64,000 nt of DNA from Haploplasma axanthum (lineage in GTDB: Bacteria; Bacillota_I; Bacilli_A; Acholeplasmatales; Acholeplasmataceae): NCBI RefSeq assembly GCF_900660745.1, contig NZ_LR215048.1, forward strand, positions 434,001 through 498,000, written 5' to 3'. The position numbers and the translations under genes are program-made. Positions 9,418 to 18,253 of the stretch are shown here, piece by piece; the stretch's first letter is position 1, and the number at the start of each line of letters is the position of its first letter. The notes under the pieces are model-generated. The model did no database searches, had not been told where the DNA came from, and saw only the letters and a list, made by a program, of their open reading frames with translations.

Positions 9418-10386
9418 ATGTCTTTTAAGATTAAGAATATAGAAATAAATAATAAAGTAATTCTCGCACCTATGGCTGGTGTGTCAAATAGTCCTTTTAG
9501 AAAACTAGCAAGAAAATATGGAGCAGGTTTAGTTTATGCTGAAATGGTTTCGGATAAAGGGTTAATAAATGCGAATGATAAAACTAAAAAAATGCTTTAC
9601 ATGGAAGATTTTGAAAAACCAATGATTCAACAAGTTTTTGGTTCTGATATTGAATCAATGGTTGAAGCAGCTAAATTTATTGACGAAAATAGTAATTGTG
9701 ATGCTATAGATATTAATATGGGATGTCCAGTTCCTAAAGTTGCTATAAAAGCGCAAGCAGGTTCATCTTTAATGAAAGATCCAGCTAAAATTTATGAATT
9801 AGTAAAAGCAGTAAAAGAAGCTGTTAATAAACCAATAACTGTAAAAATTAGAAGTGGTTGGGATTCTGATAGTGTTAATGCTGTTGAGGTTGCTAAAAAA
9901 ATTGAAGAAGCTGGTGCATCAGCAATTACAGTTCATGCGAGAACTCGTGCTCAAGGTTATTCTGGTGAACCAGATTTAGATGTTATAAAAGCAGTAAAAG
10001 AAGCTGTTAGTATTCCTGTTATAGGAAATGGAAATATTGTTGATGGAATTAGTGCAAAAAAAATGCTTGAATATACTAAATGTGATGCTGTTATGATTGG
10101 AAGAGCAGCACTTGGTAATCCATGGGTTTTCAGAGAAATTGATGCATTTTTAAATGGTGAAGAAATTCCACCTCGACCAACTAATAAGGAAATTTTTGAT
10201 TTAATAATGACTCATATGGAAGAACTTATAAAGTTTAAAGGTGAAAAACTTGGTATCTTAGAAATGAGAGGTCATTCTCCTTGGTATTTAAAAGGCATTC
10301 CAAATGCTAGTGAAGTCCGTAAAAATCTTACAAAATGTAATTCTAAAGATGAAATGGAAGCTGTTTTAAGAGACTTTCTTCTATAA
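9418..10386 (+). CDS. dusB: tRNA-dihydrouridine synthase DusB
   Basis: FMN enzyme that reduces uridines in tRNA. The 322 residues begin MSFKIKNIEINNKVILAPMAG, colinear with Bacillus DusB. The FMN-site APMAGV motif and the catalytic cysteine in NMGCPVPK (about 100-107) are intact. The C-terminal motif MRGHSPWYLKG corresponds to the RKHxxWYxKG of relatives. The frame is open 36 bases further upstream to an ATG at 9382, but that stretch contains the -10 box, and the ribosome binding site GGTGAT fits the ATG at 9418. It is divergent from hslO. Confidence 0.93.
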   Translation: MSFKIKNIEINNKVILAPMAGVSNSPFRKLARKYGAGLVYAEMVSDKGLINANDKTKKMLYMEDFEKPMIQQVFGSDIESMVEAAKFIDENSNCDAIDINMGCPVPKVAIKAQAGSSLMKDPAKIYELVKAVKEAVNKPITVKIRSGWDSDSVNAVEVAKKIEEAGASAITVHARTRAQGYSGEPDLDVIKAVKEAVSIPVIGNGNIVDGISAKKMLEYTKCDAVMIGRAALGNPWVFREIDAFLNGEEIPPRPTNKEIFDLIMTHMEELIKFKGEKLGILEMRGHSPWYLKGIPNASEVRKNLTKCNSKDEMEAVLRDFLL

Positions 10387-10400
10387 AGGAATAAAAATAC

Positions 10401-10412
10401 TTTGAATTTAAA
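10401..10412 (+). promoter_or_regulatory. Imperfect FabT-type operator, upstream box
   Basis: TTTGAATTTAAA overlaps the -35 box of the degV-fabT promoter. It is a direct partner, 40 bases away, of the better box at 10441. Both boxes are preceded by AATAC. Confidence 0.5.
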
Positions 10413-10429
10413 ACTATTTATGATATCAT
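10402..10429 (+). promoter_or_regulatory. Promoter of the degV-fabT operon
   Basis: TTGAAT (10402-10407), 16-base spacer, TATCAT (10424-10429) with a TGn extension at 10421. It sits between the two FabT-like boxes. Confidence 0.65.
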
Positions 10430-10440
10430 ATTACTAATAC

Positions 10441-10453
10441 TTTGAATATCAAA
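10441..10453 (+). promoter_or_regulatory. FabT-type operator, downstream box
   Basis: TTTGAATATCAAA is a near-perfect palindrome that differs at one base from the core TTTGATTATCAAA of the streptococcal FabT box. It lies just after the predicted transcription start, where a bound repressor would block initiation. Confidence 0.65.
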
Positions 10454-10469
10454 CAAAAAGGAGAGTATT

Positions 10470-11321
10470 ATGAAACAAAAAATAGGTATAGTTGTCTGTG
10501 GAAATTCTGGTATTGATTATTTAGATATTGATTTCCCAATTGAAGTAATAAGAGCTACATTAGTAATTGATAAAAAAGAATATGAAGATTTTGTCGATAT
10601 TACAGCAGAGAAATTTTATGATATAGTTGTTAAGAATCCAAATATAGATTTGTCGACATCACAAACATCAACAGGTAGAATAGCAGATGTTTATGAAAAA
10701 TTAAAAAATGAAGGGTATACAGATGTTATCGTTGTTACAGTATCATCAAAATTATCTGGAACATTCCAAGGTGCAGTACTAGCAAAAGAACTGGTTGAAG
10801 GAATAAATATTTATCCTATTGATTCAAGAAGTGTTTCTCAAGGTGAAGTTTATTTAGTTTTAGAAGCTATTAAAATGATCAAAGAAGGTAAAGAAGTTAA
10901 AACAATCATTGATAAATTAGAAAAAATGAGAGATAATATAAGTGTCTACGTTTTAGTTGATACGCTTAAGTACTTGGTTAAGAATGGAAGATTATCTGCA
11001 ACAAGTGGTTTTTTAGGAACATTGTTAAAGATTAAGCCACTTTTAAAAATCCAAAAAGATGGAAGTTTAGTTCCACATGAAAAAATAAGAACGACTAAGA
11101 AAGCTAGAGAAAGATTGATCGAAATTATTAAAGATGAAATTAAAGGTAAAAATATTGGTTTATTTATTGTTCATACGAACAATAGAGATGAGGCATTATC
11201 TTTAAAAGAAGATTTCTTGAAATTAAATTCGAAACTAGAAATTGATGTAGTTCCACTTACACCTGTTGTTGGTGTACATGCAGGACCAGGAACTTTAGCA
11301 GTTGGATATATTATAAGATAA
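10470..11321 (+). CDS. DegV-family fatty-acid-binding protein (FakB-like)
   Basis: DegV/FakB proteins bind a free fatty acid and present it to the FakA kinase, giving acyl-phosphate for phospholipid synthesis. The 283 residues show the family layout. The Ser/Thr-rich ligand motif STSQTSTG lies at 62-69 in place of the usual TSQPS, and the C-terminal GVHAGPGTLA (268-277) has its histidine. AAAGGAGAG precedes the ATG. It is co-transcribed with the FabT-like regulator 20 bases downstream and sits behind two FabT-type boxes, supporting a role in fatty-acid uptake. FakA is not in the window. Confidence 0.88.
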   Translation: MKQKIGIVVCGNSGIDYLDIDFPIEVIRATLVIDKKEYEDFVDITAEKFYDIVVKNPNIDLSTSQTSTGRIADVYEKLKNEGYTDVIVVTVSSKLSGTFQGAVLAKELVEGINIYPIDSRSVSQGEVYLVLEAIKMIKEGKEVKTIIDKLEKMRDNISVYVLVDTLKYLVKNGRLSATSGFLGTLLKIKPLLKIQKDGSLVPHEKIRTTKKARERLIEIIKDEIKGKNIGLFIVHTNNRDEALSLKEDFLKLNSKLEIDVVPLTPVVGVHAGPGTLAVGYIIR

Positions 11322-11341
11322 AAAATTGGGAGGAAATCTAC

Positions 11342-11779
11342 ATGGGAAAAGCTAAGAATTTAGTGAATGAGTTATTGGTTGAAGTTTTTAATCAAATATT
11401 AACAATTGAGGAAAAAATTCTTAAGAAAAAAGGTGTAGAACTCTCAATGACTGAAATACATGTATTAGAAGCGATAAGAAATGTTGAACCACCAACAATG
11501 AGTAACGTTGCTAATAGACTTAGAGTTACTGTTGGTACTTTAACAACATCAATTCATACATTAGTAAAAAAGAATTATGTTATTAGAAAACGTGATGAGT
11601 ATGATAAAAGAATAGTTTTATTAGAACTTACAGATGAGGCAATTGATGTTCTGAAAATTCATGATAATTTTCACGATGAGATGATCGATTCGGTTTTTAA
11701 AGAACTGAAATTAGATGAAGATGAAGTTTTAATAAAATCTCTTGAAAGAGTTAGTGAGTACTTTAAAACGAAATATTAA
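11342..11779 (+). CDS. fabT: MarR-family regulator, FabT-like
   Basis: A winged-helix repressor of 145 residues. The N-terminal dimerisation helix (5-25), the HTH around 52-77 with the stretch VTVGTLTTSIHTLVKK, and the wing RDEYDKRIVLLELT (84-97) align closely with streptococcal FabT, where the equivalent segment is VTLGTVTTSLNNL. FabT represses type II fatty acid synthesis genes, with acyl-ACP as corepressor. Here it follows a DegV gene and palindromes matching the FabT consensus lie in front of the pair, so autoregulation is likely. The name rests on sequence resemblance and context, not on any test. Confidence 0.75.
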   Translation: MGKAKNLVNELLVEVFNQILTIEEKILKKKGVELSMTEIHVLEAIRNVEPPTMSNVANRLRVTVGTLTTSIHTLVKKNYVIRKRDEYDKRIVLLELTDEAIDVLKIHDNFHDEMIDSVFKELKLDEDEVLIKSLERVSEYFKTKY

Positions 11780-11788
11780 GAATAATAG

Positions 11789-11813
11789 AAACAATCGAAA
11801 GATTGTTTTTTTG
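11789..11813 (+). terminator. Terminator of the degV-fabT operon
   Basis: AAACAATC-GAAA-GATTGTTT hairpin (11789-11808) with a GAAA tetraloop and a T7 tail. Confidence 0.9.
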
Positions 11814-11895
11814 TTTCAAAAAAACGATTTTTCTAATTTAAAAAGACAAATAAAAATAGTTTTAGTAAAACTGTGTAAAAACACCCCACAATAAT

Positions 11896-11933
11896 GATTA
11901 ATTAAGAGTAAATGAGATTAATCAAGATATAAT
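11896..11933 (+). promoter_or_regulatory. Promoter region with inverted repeat ahead of the ROK-like gene
   Basis: TATAAT at 11928-11933 is the likely -10; no good -35 is visible. GATTAAT (11896-11902) and ATTAATC (11917-11923) form a perfect 7-bp inverted repeat across the -35 region, a possible operator. A further inverted repeat AGTTTT-AGT-AAAACT lies upstream around 11857-11871. Confidence 0.4.
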
Positions 11934-11967
11934 TTTTCTTGTATCAAAATAAAGGGGGAGTTAATTT

Positions 11968-12771
11968 ATGAAAACAAATATTGTTTTTGTAAGAATAAAT
12001 AATGATGTTTGTAATGTTGAAATTGTCAGTAAATTAAAAATATTTAATGTAACAAAAAGATATAAATGTTCATATCATGATTTTATCGCAAACAAAGATT
12101 TATTTATTAAATGTGATAAAGTTGTTCTGTTTTATGAAAAAAAACAAAGTGAGTATATAAAACAGATTGAAACTGAACTAAAAAAGATAATGAAAGTTCT
12201 CGTAGTTTCTAGTGTAGATCTTAAAAAACTTGATGAAATAGTTGTCTATTATGAATATGATAAAGATGTTAGTGGAAAAATAATAATTGGAAATAAAGTG
12301 TTTGAAGGTGGAAATGGATTTGCAGGTAGTTTTGGAAATTTAAAAGTTATTGATGAAACTGGGTTTAACAAAAGTTGTATGCTTAGTGATTTTACAAGTG
12401 TTTTTAGTTTGAAGAGGCTGATTGAAAAATATTCATACTTATATAAAAATGAATTTTTTAATAATAAAGAAATTAGTATTAAACAAATATATGAAAACTA
12501 TAAGAAAAACGATCTTTTAGCAAAAAAAGTTCTTGATATTCTTTTAGAAGTAATTGCAGAAAGTCTTGAAAATCTTATCCATATAATTGATCCTAATTTG
12601 ATTATCCTAAATTTTAATTTGGGAAAATATGAAAAAGAGTTTATCGGAAAAATAAAAGAAAAATTATATAAAAATACATTTCAAATGTTTAAAGCGCGTA
12701 TCGAAAGATTTGATAGTACTAATAAAAACTATCTTCTTAAAATTGTATGTGGTAGTATCTATGAAAATTAA
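11968..12771 (+). CDS. Degenerate ROK-family-like protein
   Basis: A 267-residue protein that I read as a diverged ROK (repressor/ORF/kinase) protein. Residues 103-122 (GKIIIGNKVFEGGNGFAG) follow the ROK pattern of a hairpin GxIxxGxLxxGxxGxAGE. Residues 181-220, including ENLIHIIDPNLIILNF, match the ROK C-terminal helix and strand (LxNLxxxLDPxxIVLGG). The N-terminal part lacks the DxGGT phosphate-binding motif, and no zinc-site CxCG cysteines are seen, so kinase activity is unlikely. GGGGGAG precedes the ATG. It overlaps the next gene by 11 bases, so the two probably act together. Assignment is by eye and moderate. Confidence 0.5.
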   Translation: MKTNIVFVRINNDVCNVEIVSKLKIFNVTKRYKCSYHDFIANKDLFIKCDKVVLFYEKKQSEYIKQIETELKKIMKVLVVSSVDLKKLDEIVVYYEYDKDVSGKIIIGNKVFEGGNGFAGSFGNLKVIDETGFNKSCMLSDFTSVFSLKRLIEKYSYLYKNEFFNNKEISIKQIYENYKKNDLLAKKVLDILLEVIAESLENLIHIIDPNLIILNFNLGKYEKEFIGKIKEKLYKNTFQMFKARIERFDSTNKNYLLKIVCGSIYEN

Positions 12772-13879
12772 ATTAGAACAAATGGAACAAATTAACCTAA
12801 CTATCGATGAATATATTGATGATTTTATAAGAATCGAAGGAAATTATAACGGATACTTTACTGAAAGATATTTGATTGTTAATTATATTGTAATTGTTTG
12901 TGAGGAATTTAGACGATTACTTAATGAAAAAAAGCATTTAGAAATTGAAGAGTATGTCCATAAGTATATTGAAGATTTGACGCTAATATCAGAGAATAAA
13001 AAAAGGTTGAAAAATTATGTGATAGTAGTTAAAAATGGAATAAAAATAATGCACTTGAATATGAAAGAAAGAATATTAGAAAAATGTAGCTGCGAAATAA
13101 AATCAAGAAGATTTGAATTCATTAATAATAATAGTGAAAATGAATACGGAACTTTGACAATGTATATTGATTTAAGGGAGTTCTATAAAGAAAGTGATTA
13201 TTTCCCTACAATTGATTTTATATTTGAAAATATTAAAAATAGAATTATTGGAGTTAGAAAAATATACATAGTTTTACCGATTTTTTTAACGACCAAATCA
13301 CTAATTTTTGATAGTATGAATCACGGGTATCACAAAGTATATTATGAGTACGAAAGGTATTATCAAAAACTATTTGATAGGTTATCAAAGCTGGATGTTG
13401 AAACTTATTTTATTATATCGAATTTTATGCGATATAAAGATTTTAAAATGTGGAGTTCAAGTATTAAAAAACAATTCTTGAAAGATCAAATAAAGATTGG
13501 AATAATGATAGAAGATTATGATGTTGTCTATGATTTTGAAGATGATAATATTGATTTATACATTATTGATTATGATTCGGTCCTTGAAGATTTTTCCGAT
13601 AAGAAATGTATTAGTTATCAAGAGTTTAAAGAAAATTTTGAAAATCTATATCGTGATGTCCATTTATACGTTAAAGAGAAAAAAAGATGTTTAGTGGTGA
13701 AAACTACTGAGTTAAATAACGAAAAAATTATCGAAAAACTATTCATCATGGGGTTTAAAAGTTTTATTTATGATAATAAAAATAATCAGTATATTATTAA
13801 TTCTATTAATAATTATATGAGTAGAAGAGGTAAATATAGTACAAAAACAATAAAAGAAAAAGAAGGGCTTGCAATCTAA
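12761..13879 (+). CDS. Degenerate PTS enzyme I-like (PEP-utilising barrel) protein
   Basis: A 372-residue protein of uncertain family. The C-terminal half resembles the TIM barrel of PTS enzyme I. KIGIMIED (245-252) matches KxGIMIExP. DLYIIDYD (265-272) matches DFFSIGTNDL, and MGFKSFI (330-336) matches LGxxEFS near the end of the barrel. VRKIYIVLPIF (165-175) matches the kIMfPMI strand. The phosphoryl-histidine domain and the CGE active-site cysteine motif are missing, so it is probably not an active phosphotransferase. A longer frame starts at 12710, but ATG 12761 gives a natural 11-base overlap with the ROK-like gene. The promoter of the ribosomal operon lies inside its last codons. Confidence 0.45.
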   Translation: MKIKLEQMEQINLTIDEYIDDFIRIEGNYNGYFTERYLIVNYIVIVCEEFRRLLNEKKHLEIEEYVHKYIEDLTLISENKKRLKNYVIVVKNGIKIMHLNMKERILEKCSCEIKSRRFEFINNNSENEYGTLTMYIDLREFYKESDYFPTIDFIFENIKNRIIGVRKIYIVLPIFLTTKSLIFDSMNHGYHKVYYEYERYYQKLFDRLSKLDVETYFIISNFMRYKDFKMWSSSIKKQFLKDQIKIGIMIEDYDVVYDFEDDNIDLYIIDYDSVLEDFSDKKCISYQEFKENFENLYRDVHLYVKEKKRCLVVKTTELNNEKIIEKLFIMGFKSFIYDNKNNQYIINSINNYMSRRGKYSTKTIKEKEGLAI

Positions 13880-13897
13880 TGGCGCATAGTATATAAT
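13869..13897 (+). promoter_or_regulatory. Promoter of the S10-spc-alpha ribosomal superoperon
   Basis: TTGCAA (13869-13874), 17-base spacer, TATAAT (13892-13897). It overlaps the stop codon of the preceding gene, and the next convincing terminator is beyond rplQ. Confidence 0.85.
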
Positions 13898-13903
13898 AAT
13901 AAG

Positions 13904-14014
13904 GCTTATGTCTAAGCAGGCTAAGATATGGAAGGTTGTCGGTACACGGGTAGCCGTTGTCAATGTATCGGGTTTTTCCAAGGAGCAAGTTTATAAAACA
14001 TAATTATAGGCGAA
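13904..14014 (+). ncRNA. Structured 5' leader of rpsJ, candidate r-protein autoregulatory element
   Basis: About 120 untranslated bases separate the promoter from the rpsJ ATG, and this segment is visibly richer in G and C than its surroundings. GCTTA/TAAGC at 13904-13917 forms a small hairpin. CGGTAC-ACGG-GTAgCCG at 13940-13956 forms a 6-bp stem with one bulged G. In many bacteria L4 controls the S10 operon through such a leader; the specific ligand here is inference. Confidence 0.5.
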
Positions 14015-14026
14015 AGGAGAATAAAA

Positions 14027-14338
14027 ATGGCAAATAAAGATGTAATTAAAATTCGTTTAAAGGCATATGATCACAGATTAATTGATCAAGCAGCTAAGAA
14101 AATTGTTGAAAGTGCAGTTAAGACAGGTGCTAAAGTTAATGGACCAATTCCATTACCAACACAAAAAGAAGTATTCACTGTTTTAAGATCACCACATGTT
14201 AACAAAGATTCACGTGAACAATTCGAAAGAAGAACTCACAAGAGATTAATTCAAATAGTTGATCCAAACCCAAAAACAATTGACGCATTAATGCACATTG
14301 ATTTACCTTCAGGTATTGACATTGTGTTAAAGAAATAA
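14027..14338 (+). CDS. rpsJ: 30S ribosomal protein S10 (NusE)
   Basis: First gene of the superoperon. The 103-residue protein is full length and shows the S10 core [20 protein letters not shown] and the loop [19 protein letters not shown]. Besides its place in the 30S head, S10 acts as NusE in antitermination complexes. GAAAGGAG lies before the ATG. rplC follows after 32 bases, in the usual S10 operon order. Confidence 0.98.
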   Translation: MANKDVIKIRLKAYDHRLIDQAAKKIVESAVKTGAKVNGPIPLPTQKEVFTVLRSPHVNKDSREQFERRTHKRLIQIVDPNPKTIDALMHIDLPSGIDIVLKK

Positions 14339-14370
14339 CAAAAAAATAAAATTAAGGAAAGAGGTATATC

Positions 14371-15009
14371 ATGGCCAAAGGAATCTTAGGTAGAAAAATT
14401 GGTATGACACAAATTTTCGATGAAAATGGTGTTTTAATACCTGTAACAGTTGTTGAAGTTGCTGATAACGTAGTACTACAACAAAAAACTGTTGAAACAG
14501 ATGGTTATGTGGCTACTCAATTAGGTTTTGAAAGTAAGAGAGAAAAACTTGCTAATAAACCAGAGTTAGGACACGTAGCAAAAGCAAACACAGCCCCTAA
14601 GCGCTTCGTTAGAGAAATTCGTTTCCCACTTACAGAAAACGACTTAACAAACTTAGCAGTAGGAGATGTAGTTTCAAGTGATATATTCGCTATAGGCGAA
14701 GAAGTAGACGTAACAGGAACTTCAAAAGGTAAAGGTTTTGCAGGTTCAATCAAACGTCATAATCAATCAAGAGGACCAATGACACACGGTTCTAGATACC
14801 ATCGTGGTCCAGGTTCAATGGGACCAATTAAAGGAAATATGAAAGGTAAAAACTTACCTGGTCATATGGGAGATGAAAAAGTGACAATCCAAAACTTAAA
14901 AGTTGTTGGTGTTGACACTGAAAATCAATTGCTGTTAATTAGCGGTAGCGTACCTGGTCCTAAAAAGGGTCTTGTAATAGTTAGAACTGCTATTAAGAGT
15001 ACTAAGTAA
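14371..15009 (+). CDS. rplC: 50S ribosomal protein L3
   Basis: Early assembly protein close to the peptidyl transferase centre. 212 residues begin [19 protein letters not shown], the diagnostic L3 N-terminus. The long central loop with [13 protein letters not shown] (about 130-150), which reaches into the 23S core, is present. Eleven bases before rplD. Confidence 0.98.
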   Translation: MAKGILGRKIGMTQIFDENGVLIPVTVVEVADNVVLQQKTVETDGYVATQLGFESKREKLANKPELGHVAKANTAPKRFVREIRFPLTENDLTNLAVGDVVSSDIFAIGEEVDVTGTSKGKGFAGSIKRHNQSRGPMTHGSRYHRGPGSMGPIKGNMKGKNLPGHMGDEKVTIQNLKVVGVDTENQLLLISGSVPGPKKGLVIVRTAIKSTK

Positions 15010-15020
15010 GGAGGAAGAAC

Positions 15021-15650
15021 ATGCCAAAATTAACAATCATTAATCAAACTGGTGAAAAAGTAGGTAATATCGAACTTTCAGACTATGTATTTGGTATTGC
15101 TCCTCACCAACAAGCAATCTTTGATGTTGTAAATGCACAAAGAGCTGCAATGAGACAAGGAACAAGCGCAGTTAAGAGCCGTGCAGAAGTTCGCGGTGGT
15201 GGAAAAAAACCATGGCGTCAAAAAGGAACTGGTCGTGCAAGACAAGGTTCAATTAGATCACCACAATGGCGTGGGGGTGGAATTGTTTTCGGACCAACTC
15301 CAAGATCATACTCAGTTAAAATAAACAAAAAAGTAAGAAATCTTGCTTTCAGATCAGCATTATCATCACATGTTTTAGAAAACAAATTAACTGTTTTAGA
15401 TAAATTAATTTCTGAAAATGGTAAAACAAAAGAATTCCAAGCAATTTTAAATAGTTTAAACTTGGAAGGAAAAGTATTATTTATTTCTAATGAGTTTGAT
15501 GGTAAAGAAGTAAGAGCTGGTAGAAATATTCCGCGAGTTCAATTCGCTGATGTTAAACATGTTAGTGTTTATGATGTTTTAAATACTAAGAATTTAGTTT
15601 TAACAGAAGGTGCTGCTAAAGCTTTAGAGGAGGCATTAGGAAATGAGTAA
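15021..15650 (+). CDS. rplD: 50S ribosomal protein L4
   Basis: Lines the nascent-chain tunnel. The 209 residues include the extended loop with GGGKKPWRQKGTGRARQGS (about 54-72), the part that reaches the tunnel and where macrolide-resistance changes occur in other species. In many bacteria L4 also represses its own operon. It overlaps rplW by eight bases, so the two are probably translationally coupled. Confidence 0.98.
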   Translation: MPKLTIINQTGEKVGNIELSDYVFGIAPHQQAIFDVVNAQRAAMRQGTSAVKSRAEVRGGGKKPWRQKGTGRARQGSIRSPQWRGGGIVFGPTPRSYSVKINKKVRNLAFRSALSSHVLENKLTVLDKLISENGKTKEFQAILNSLNLEGKVLFISNEFDGKEVRAGRNIPRVQFADVKHVSVYDVLNTKNLVLTEGAAKALEEALGNE

Positions 15651-15942
15651 TAAAATGAACCTTTATTATGATTTAGTGAGAGAACCAATTATTACTGAAC
15701 AAAGCTCTCGTTTAATCGAAGAATTCAATCGTTATACTTTCAAAGTTTCTAAAGATGCTAACAAAGTTGAAATTAAAAAAGCAATTGAAGCAATCTTTAA
15801 CGTGAAAGTTGTAAAAGTAAATACATTAAATGTTAAGCCTAAGTTTAAAAGAGTGGGACAACATGAAGGATATACAGCTGCTTATAAAAAAGCAATTGTA
15901 CAATTAGAAGAAGGTCAAAAGATCGACGCTTTTAATATATAA
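15643..15942 (+). CDS. rplW: 50S ribosomal protein L23
   Basis: Sits at the tunnel exit and is the docking site for trigger factor and SRP. 99 residues with the L23 features VREPIITEQSSRLIEEFNRYTF and EIKKAIEAIFNVKVVKVNTLNVKPK. GAGGAGG inside the end of rplD sets the ATG at 15643; a second ATG five codons on is possible. Confidence 0.97.
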   Translation: MSNKMNLYYDLVREPIITEQSSRLIEEFNRYTFKVSKDANKVEIKKAIEAIFNVKVVKVNTLNVKPKFKRVGQHEGYTAAYKKAIVQLEEGQKIDAFNI

Positions 15943-15970
15943 TACGTGAAAAATATAGGAGGTTTTTAAC

Positions 15971-16801
15971 ATGGCGGTTAAAAAATATAAAGCAACAACA
16001 AATGGTCGTCGTAACATGAGTGTGTTAACGTTCGATGAATTAACAACATCTACTCCTGAAAAATCACTAATTGCGCCTTTGACTCGTACTGGCGGTCGTA
16101 ATAATACAGGTAAAACAACTGTAAGACATATCGGCGGCGGAGCTAAGAGAAAATATCGCTTAATTGATTTTAAAAGAAACAAGGATAATGTAGAAGGTAA
16201 GGTAGCAACAATTGAATACGATCCAAATCGTAGTGCTAACATTGCTTTAATTCATTATGTAGATGGAGAAAAAAGATATATTATAGCACCTAAAGGTATT
16301 GAAGTTGGACAAGTTGTTCAATCAGGTGAAAATGCAGATATTAAAGTTGGTAATGCATTACCACTTGCTAGTATTCCAGTTGGTACTGTTGTACACAACG
16401 TTGAATTAAAACCAGGTAAAGGTGGACAATTAGCAAGAAGTGCTGGAACATCAGCACAAATCTTAGGACGTGAAGAAAAATACGTTCTATTACGCTTACA
16501 ATCAGGAGAAGTTCGTAAGGTTCTTGGAACTTGCCGTGCAACAATCGGACAAGTTGGTAATGAATCATGGGAATTAATTAACTGGGGTAAAGCTGGACGC
16601 GTTCGTCATTTAGGAGTTAGACCTACTGTACGTGGTTCTGTAATGAACCCTAACGATCACCCTCACGGTGGTGGTGAAGGTAGAACACCAGTTGGTAGAG
16701 TTTCACCAATGACTCCATGGGGTAAAAAAGCTCGTGGTGTTAAGACTAGAGACACTAAAAAAGCGTCTAACGATTTAATCATTCGTCGCCGTACGAAATA
16801 A
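15971..16801 (+). CDS. rplB: 50S ribosomal protein L2
   Basis: Required for subunit association and peptidyl transferase activity. 276 residues. The conserved [20 protein letters not shown] segment lies at about 43-62. The C-terminal [13 protein letters not shown], which contains the histidine near the catalytic centre, is intact. Standard position between rplW and rpsS. Confidence 0.98.
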   Translation: MAVKKYKATTNGRRNMSVLTFDELTTSTPEKSLIAPLTRTGGRNNTGKTTVRHIGGGAKRKYRLIDFKRNKDNVEGKVATIEYDPNRSANIALIHYVDGEKRYIIAPKGIEVGQVVQSGENADIKVGNALPLASIPVGTVVHNVELKPGKGGQLARSAGTSAQILGREEKYVLLRLQSGEVRKVLGTCRATIGQVGNESWELINWGKAGRVRHLGVRPTVRGSVMNPNDHPHGGGEGRTPVGRVSPMTPWGKKARGVKTRDTKKASNDLIIRRRTK

Positions 16802-16814
16802 TTAGGAGGAAAAC

Positions 16815-17108
16815 ATGGCACGTTCAATTAAAAAAGGACCATTCTGTGACCATAAACTTTTAGGAAAAGTTCAGGCACAAAATGTTGCAAATGAAAAGAA
16901 AGTGATCCAAACTTGGTCACGCCGTTCAACGATTTTCCCTGATTTCGTTGGGCATACGATTGCGGTTCATAACGGTAAAGAACATGTTCCAGTTTATATT
17001 ACTGAAGACATGGTTGGGCATAAGTTAGGTGAATTTGCACCAACAAGAACTTATCGTGGACATAGCAAAGATGAAAAAAAGGGTCGCGACAAAAAAGCGG
17101 GCTATTAA
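16815..17108 (+). CDS. rpsS: 30S ribosomal protein S19
   Basis: 30S head protein that contacts S13 and the tRNA. 97 residues starting [15 protein letters not shown], with the conserved [22 protein letters not shown] (about 57-78). AGGAGG is seven bases from the ATG, and 13 bases separate it from rplB. Confidence 0.98.
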   Translation: MARSIKKGPFCDHKLLGKVQAQNVANEKKVIQTWSRRSTIFPDFVGHTIAVHNGKEHVPVYITEDMVGHKLGEFAPTRTYRGHSKDEKKGRDKKAGY

Positions 17109-17124
17109 TGGAGGAGAATAAAAA

Positions 17125-17472
17125 ATGGAAGTAAAAGCAATACATAGAACAGCAAGAATTGCTCCTCGTAAAGCACGTTTAGTTATCGACCTTATAAGAG
17201 GTAAGAACGTTAAAGAGGCACAAGCAATCTTAATGTTTACACCAAGAGCAGCTTCACCAATAATATCAAAAGTATTAAAGAGTGCTGTTGCGAATGCAGA
17301 ACATAATAACAAGTTAAATGTTGAAAATTTATTTGTAAAAGAAGCATACGTGAGTGAAGGAGTAACAATGAAAAGAATGTTACCTAGAGCTCAAGGTAAA
17401 GGTGACATTATTCAAAAAAGAACAAGTCATATTACTGTTATCGTAGCTGAAAGAGAAATGGGTGGTGAATAA
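17125..17472 (+). CDS. rplV: 50S ribosomal protein L22
   Basis: Contacts all domains of 23S rRNA and extends a hairpin into the exit tunnel. 115 residues with the N-terminal [20 protein letters not shown] and the C-terminal hairpin [21 protein letters not shown], the L22 tunnel loop. Ends two bases before rpsC. Confidence 0.98.
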   Translation: MEVKAIHRTARIAPRKARLVIDLIRGKNVKEAQAILMFTPRAASPIISKVLKSAVANAEHNNKLNVENLFVKEAYVSEGVTMKRMLPRAQGKGDIIQKRTSHITVIVAEREMGGE

Positions 17473-17474
17473 GA

Positions 17475-18251
17475 ATGGGACAAAAAGTTAATCCAATAGG
17501 TTTTCGTGTTGGTGTAATTAGAGACTGGGATTCAAAATGGTATGCTGATAAAAAAATCGTTCCAGCCCTAGTTAAAGAAGACGCTGTAATTAGAAAATTC
17601 TTAAACAAAAAATATAATAATGCCGCAGTTTCTCACGTTGAAATTGAAAGACTAAAAGGAGCTCAAGGTAAAGAAAGAGTTAAAATTACTCTACATTCTG
17701 GTAAACCTGGAGTTGTAATTGGTCGTGAAGCAGCTACAATGAAAGAAACTATTGCTAGTTTAGAAAAACTAACTAAAAAAGAAATAGTATTTAATGTTGT
17801 TGAAGTTAGAAAACCAGAAGTTGTTGCTACATTAGTTGCACAAAGTATGGCAGAACAACTTGAAAACCGTGCTTCATTTAGAAGAGTACAAAAAATTGCT
17901 ATGCAAAGAGCATTAAAGTCAGGAGCTAAAGGTATTAAAACTTCTATCTCAGGACGTTTAGGTGGAGCAGAAATGGCTCGTACTGAAGGATATTCAGAAG
18001 GTCAAGTTCCATTACATACTCTAAGAGCAGATGTTGAATACGCAACTGCTGAAGCACAAACTACTTATGGTATTTTAGGTATCAAAGTATGGATTTATCA
18101 TGGTGAAATCTTACCAGGACAAAGCCACGAAGAATTAAGAAAAGAAAGACAAAGTTCAGCATCATCAAATCATGGTGGTGGAAAGAGACGTCCTTCTCGT
18201 AAAGGACCTCGTCGTTCACAAGAAGATGCTGCCACAGAAGGAGGGAACTAA
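17475..18251 (+). CDS. rpsC: 30S ribosomal protein S3
   Basis: Forms part of the mRNA entry site and helicase activity of the 30S subunit. 258 residues: the N-terminal [12 protein letters not shown] motif, a type II KH domain with [14 protein letters not shown] (about 76-89), then the C-terminal domain. It ends in a basic, serine-rich tail of about 35 residues, longer than in E. coli. Overall length and order are typical. Confidence 0.98.
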   Translation: MGQKVNPIGFRVGVIRDWDSKWYADKKIVPALVKEDAVIRKFLNKKYNNAAVSHVEIERLKGAQGKERVKITLHSGKPGVVIGREAATMKETIASLEKLTKKEIVFNVVEVRKPEVVATLVAQSMAEQLENRASFRRVQKIAMQRALKSGAKGIKTSISGRLGGAEMARTEGYSEGQVPLHTLRADVEYATAEAQTTYGILGIKVWIYHGEILPGQSHEELRKERQSSASSNHGGGKRRPSRKGPRRSQEDAATEGGN

Positions 18252-18253
18252 TT

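Noticed and set aside
12710-12760. Upstream start for the enzyme I-like gene
   Set aside because: It would overlap the ROK-like gene by 62 bases without a ribosome binding site; ATG 12761 is simpler.
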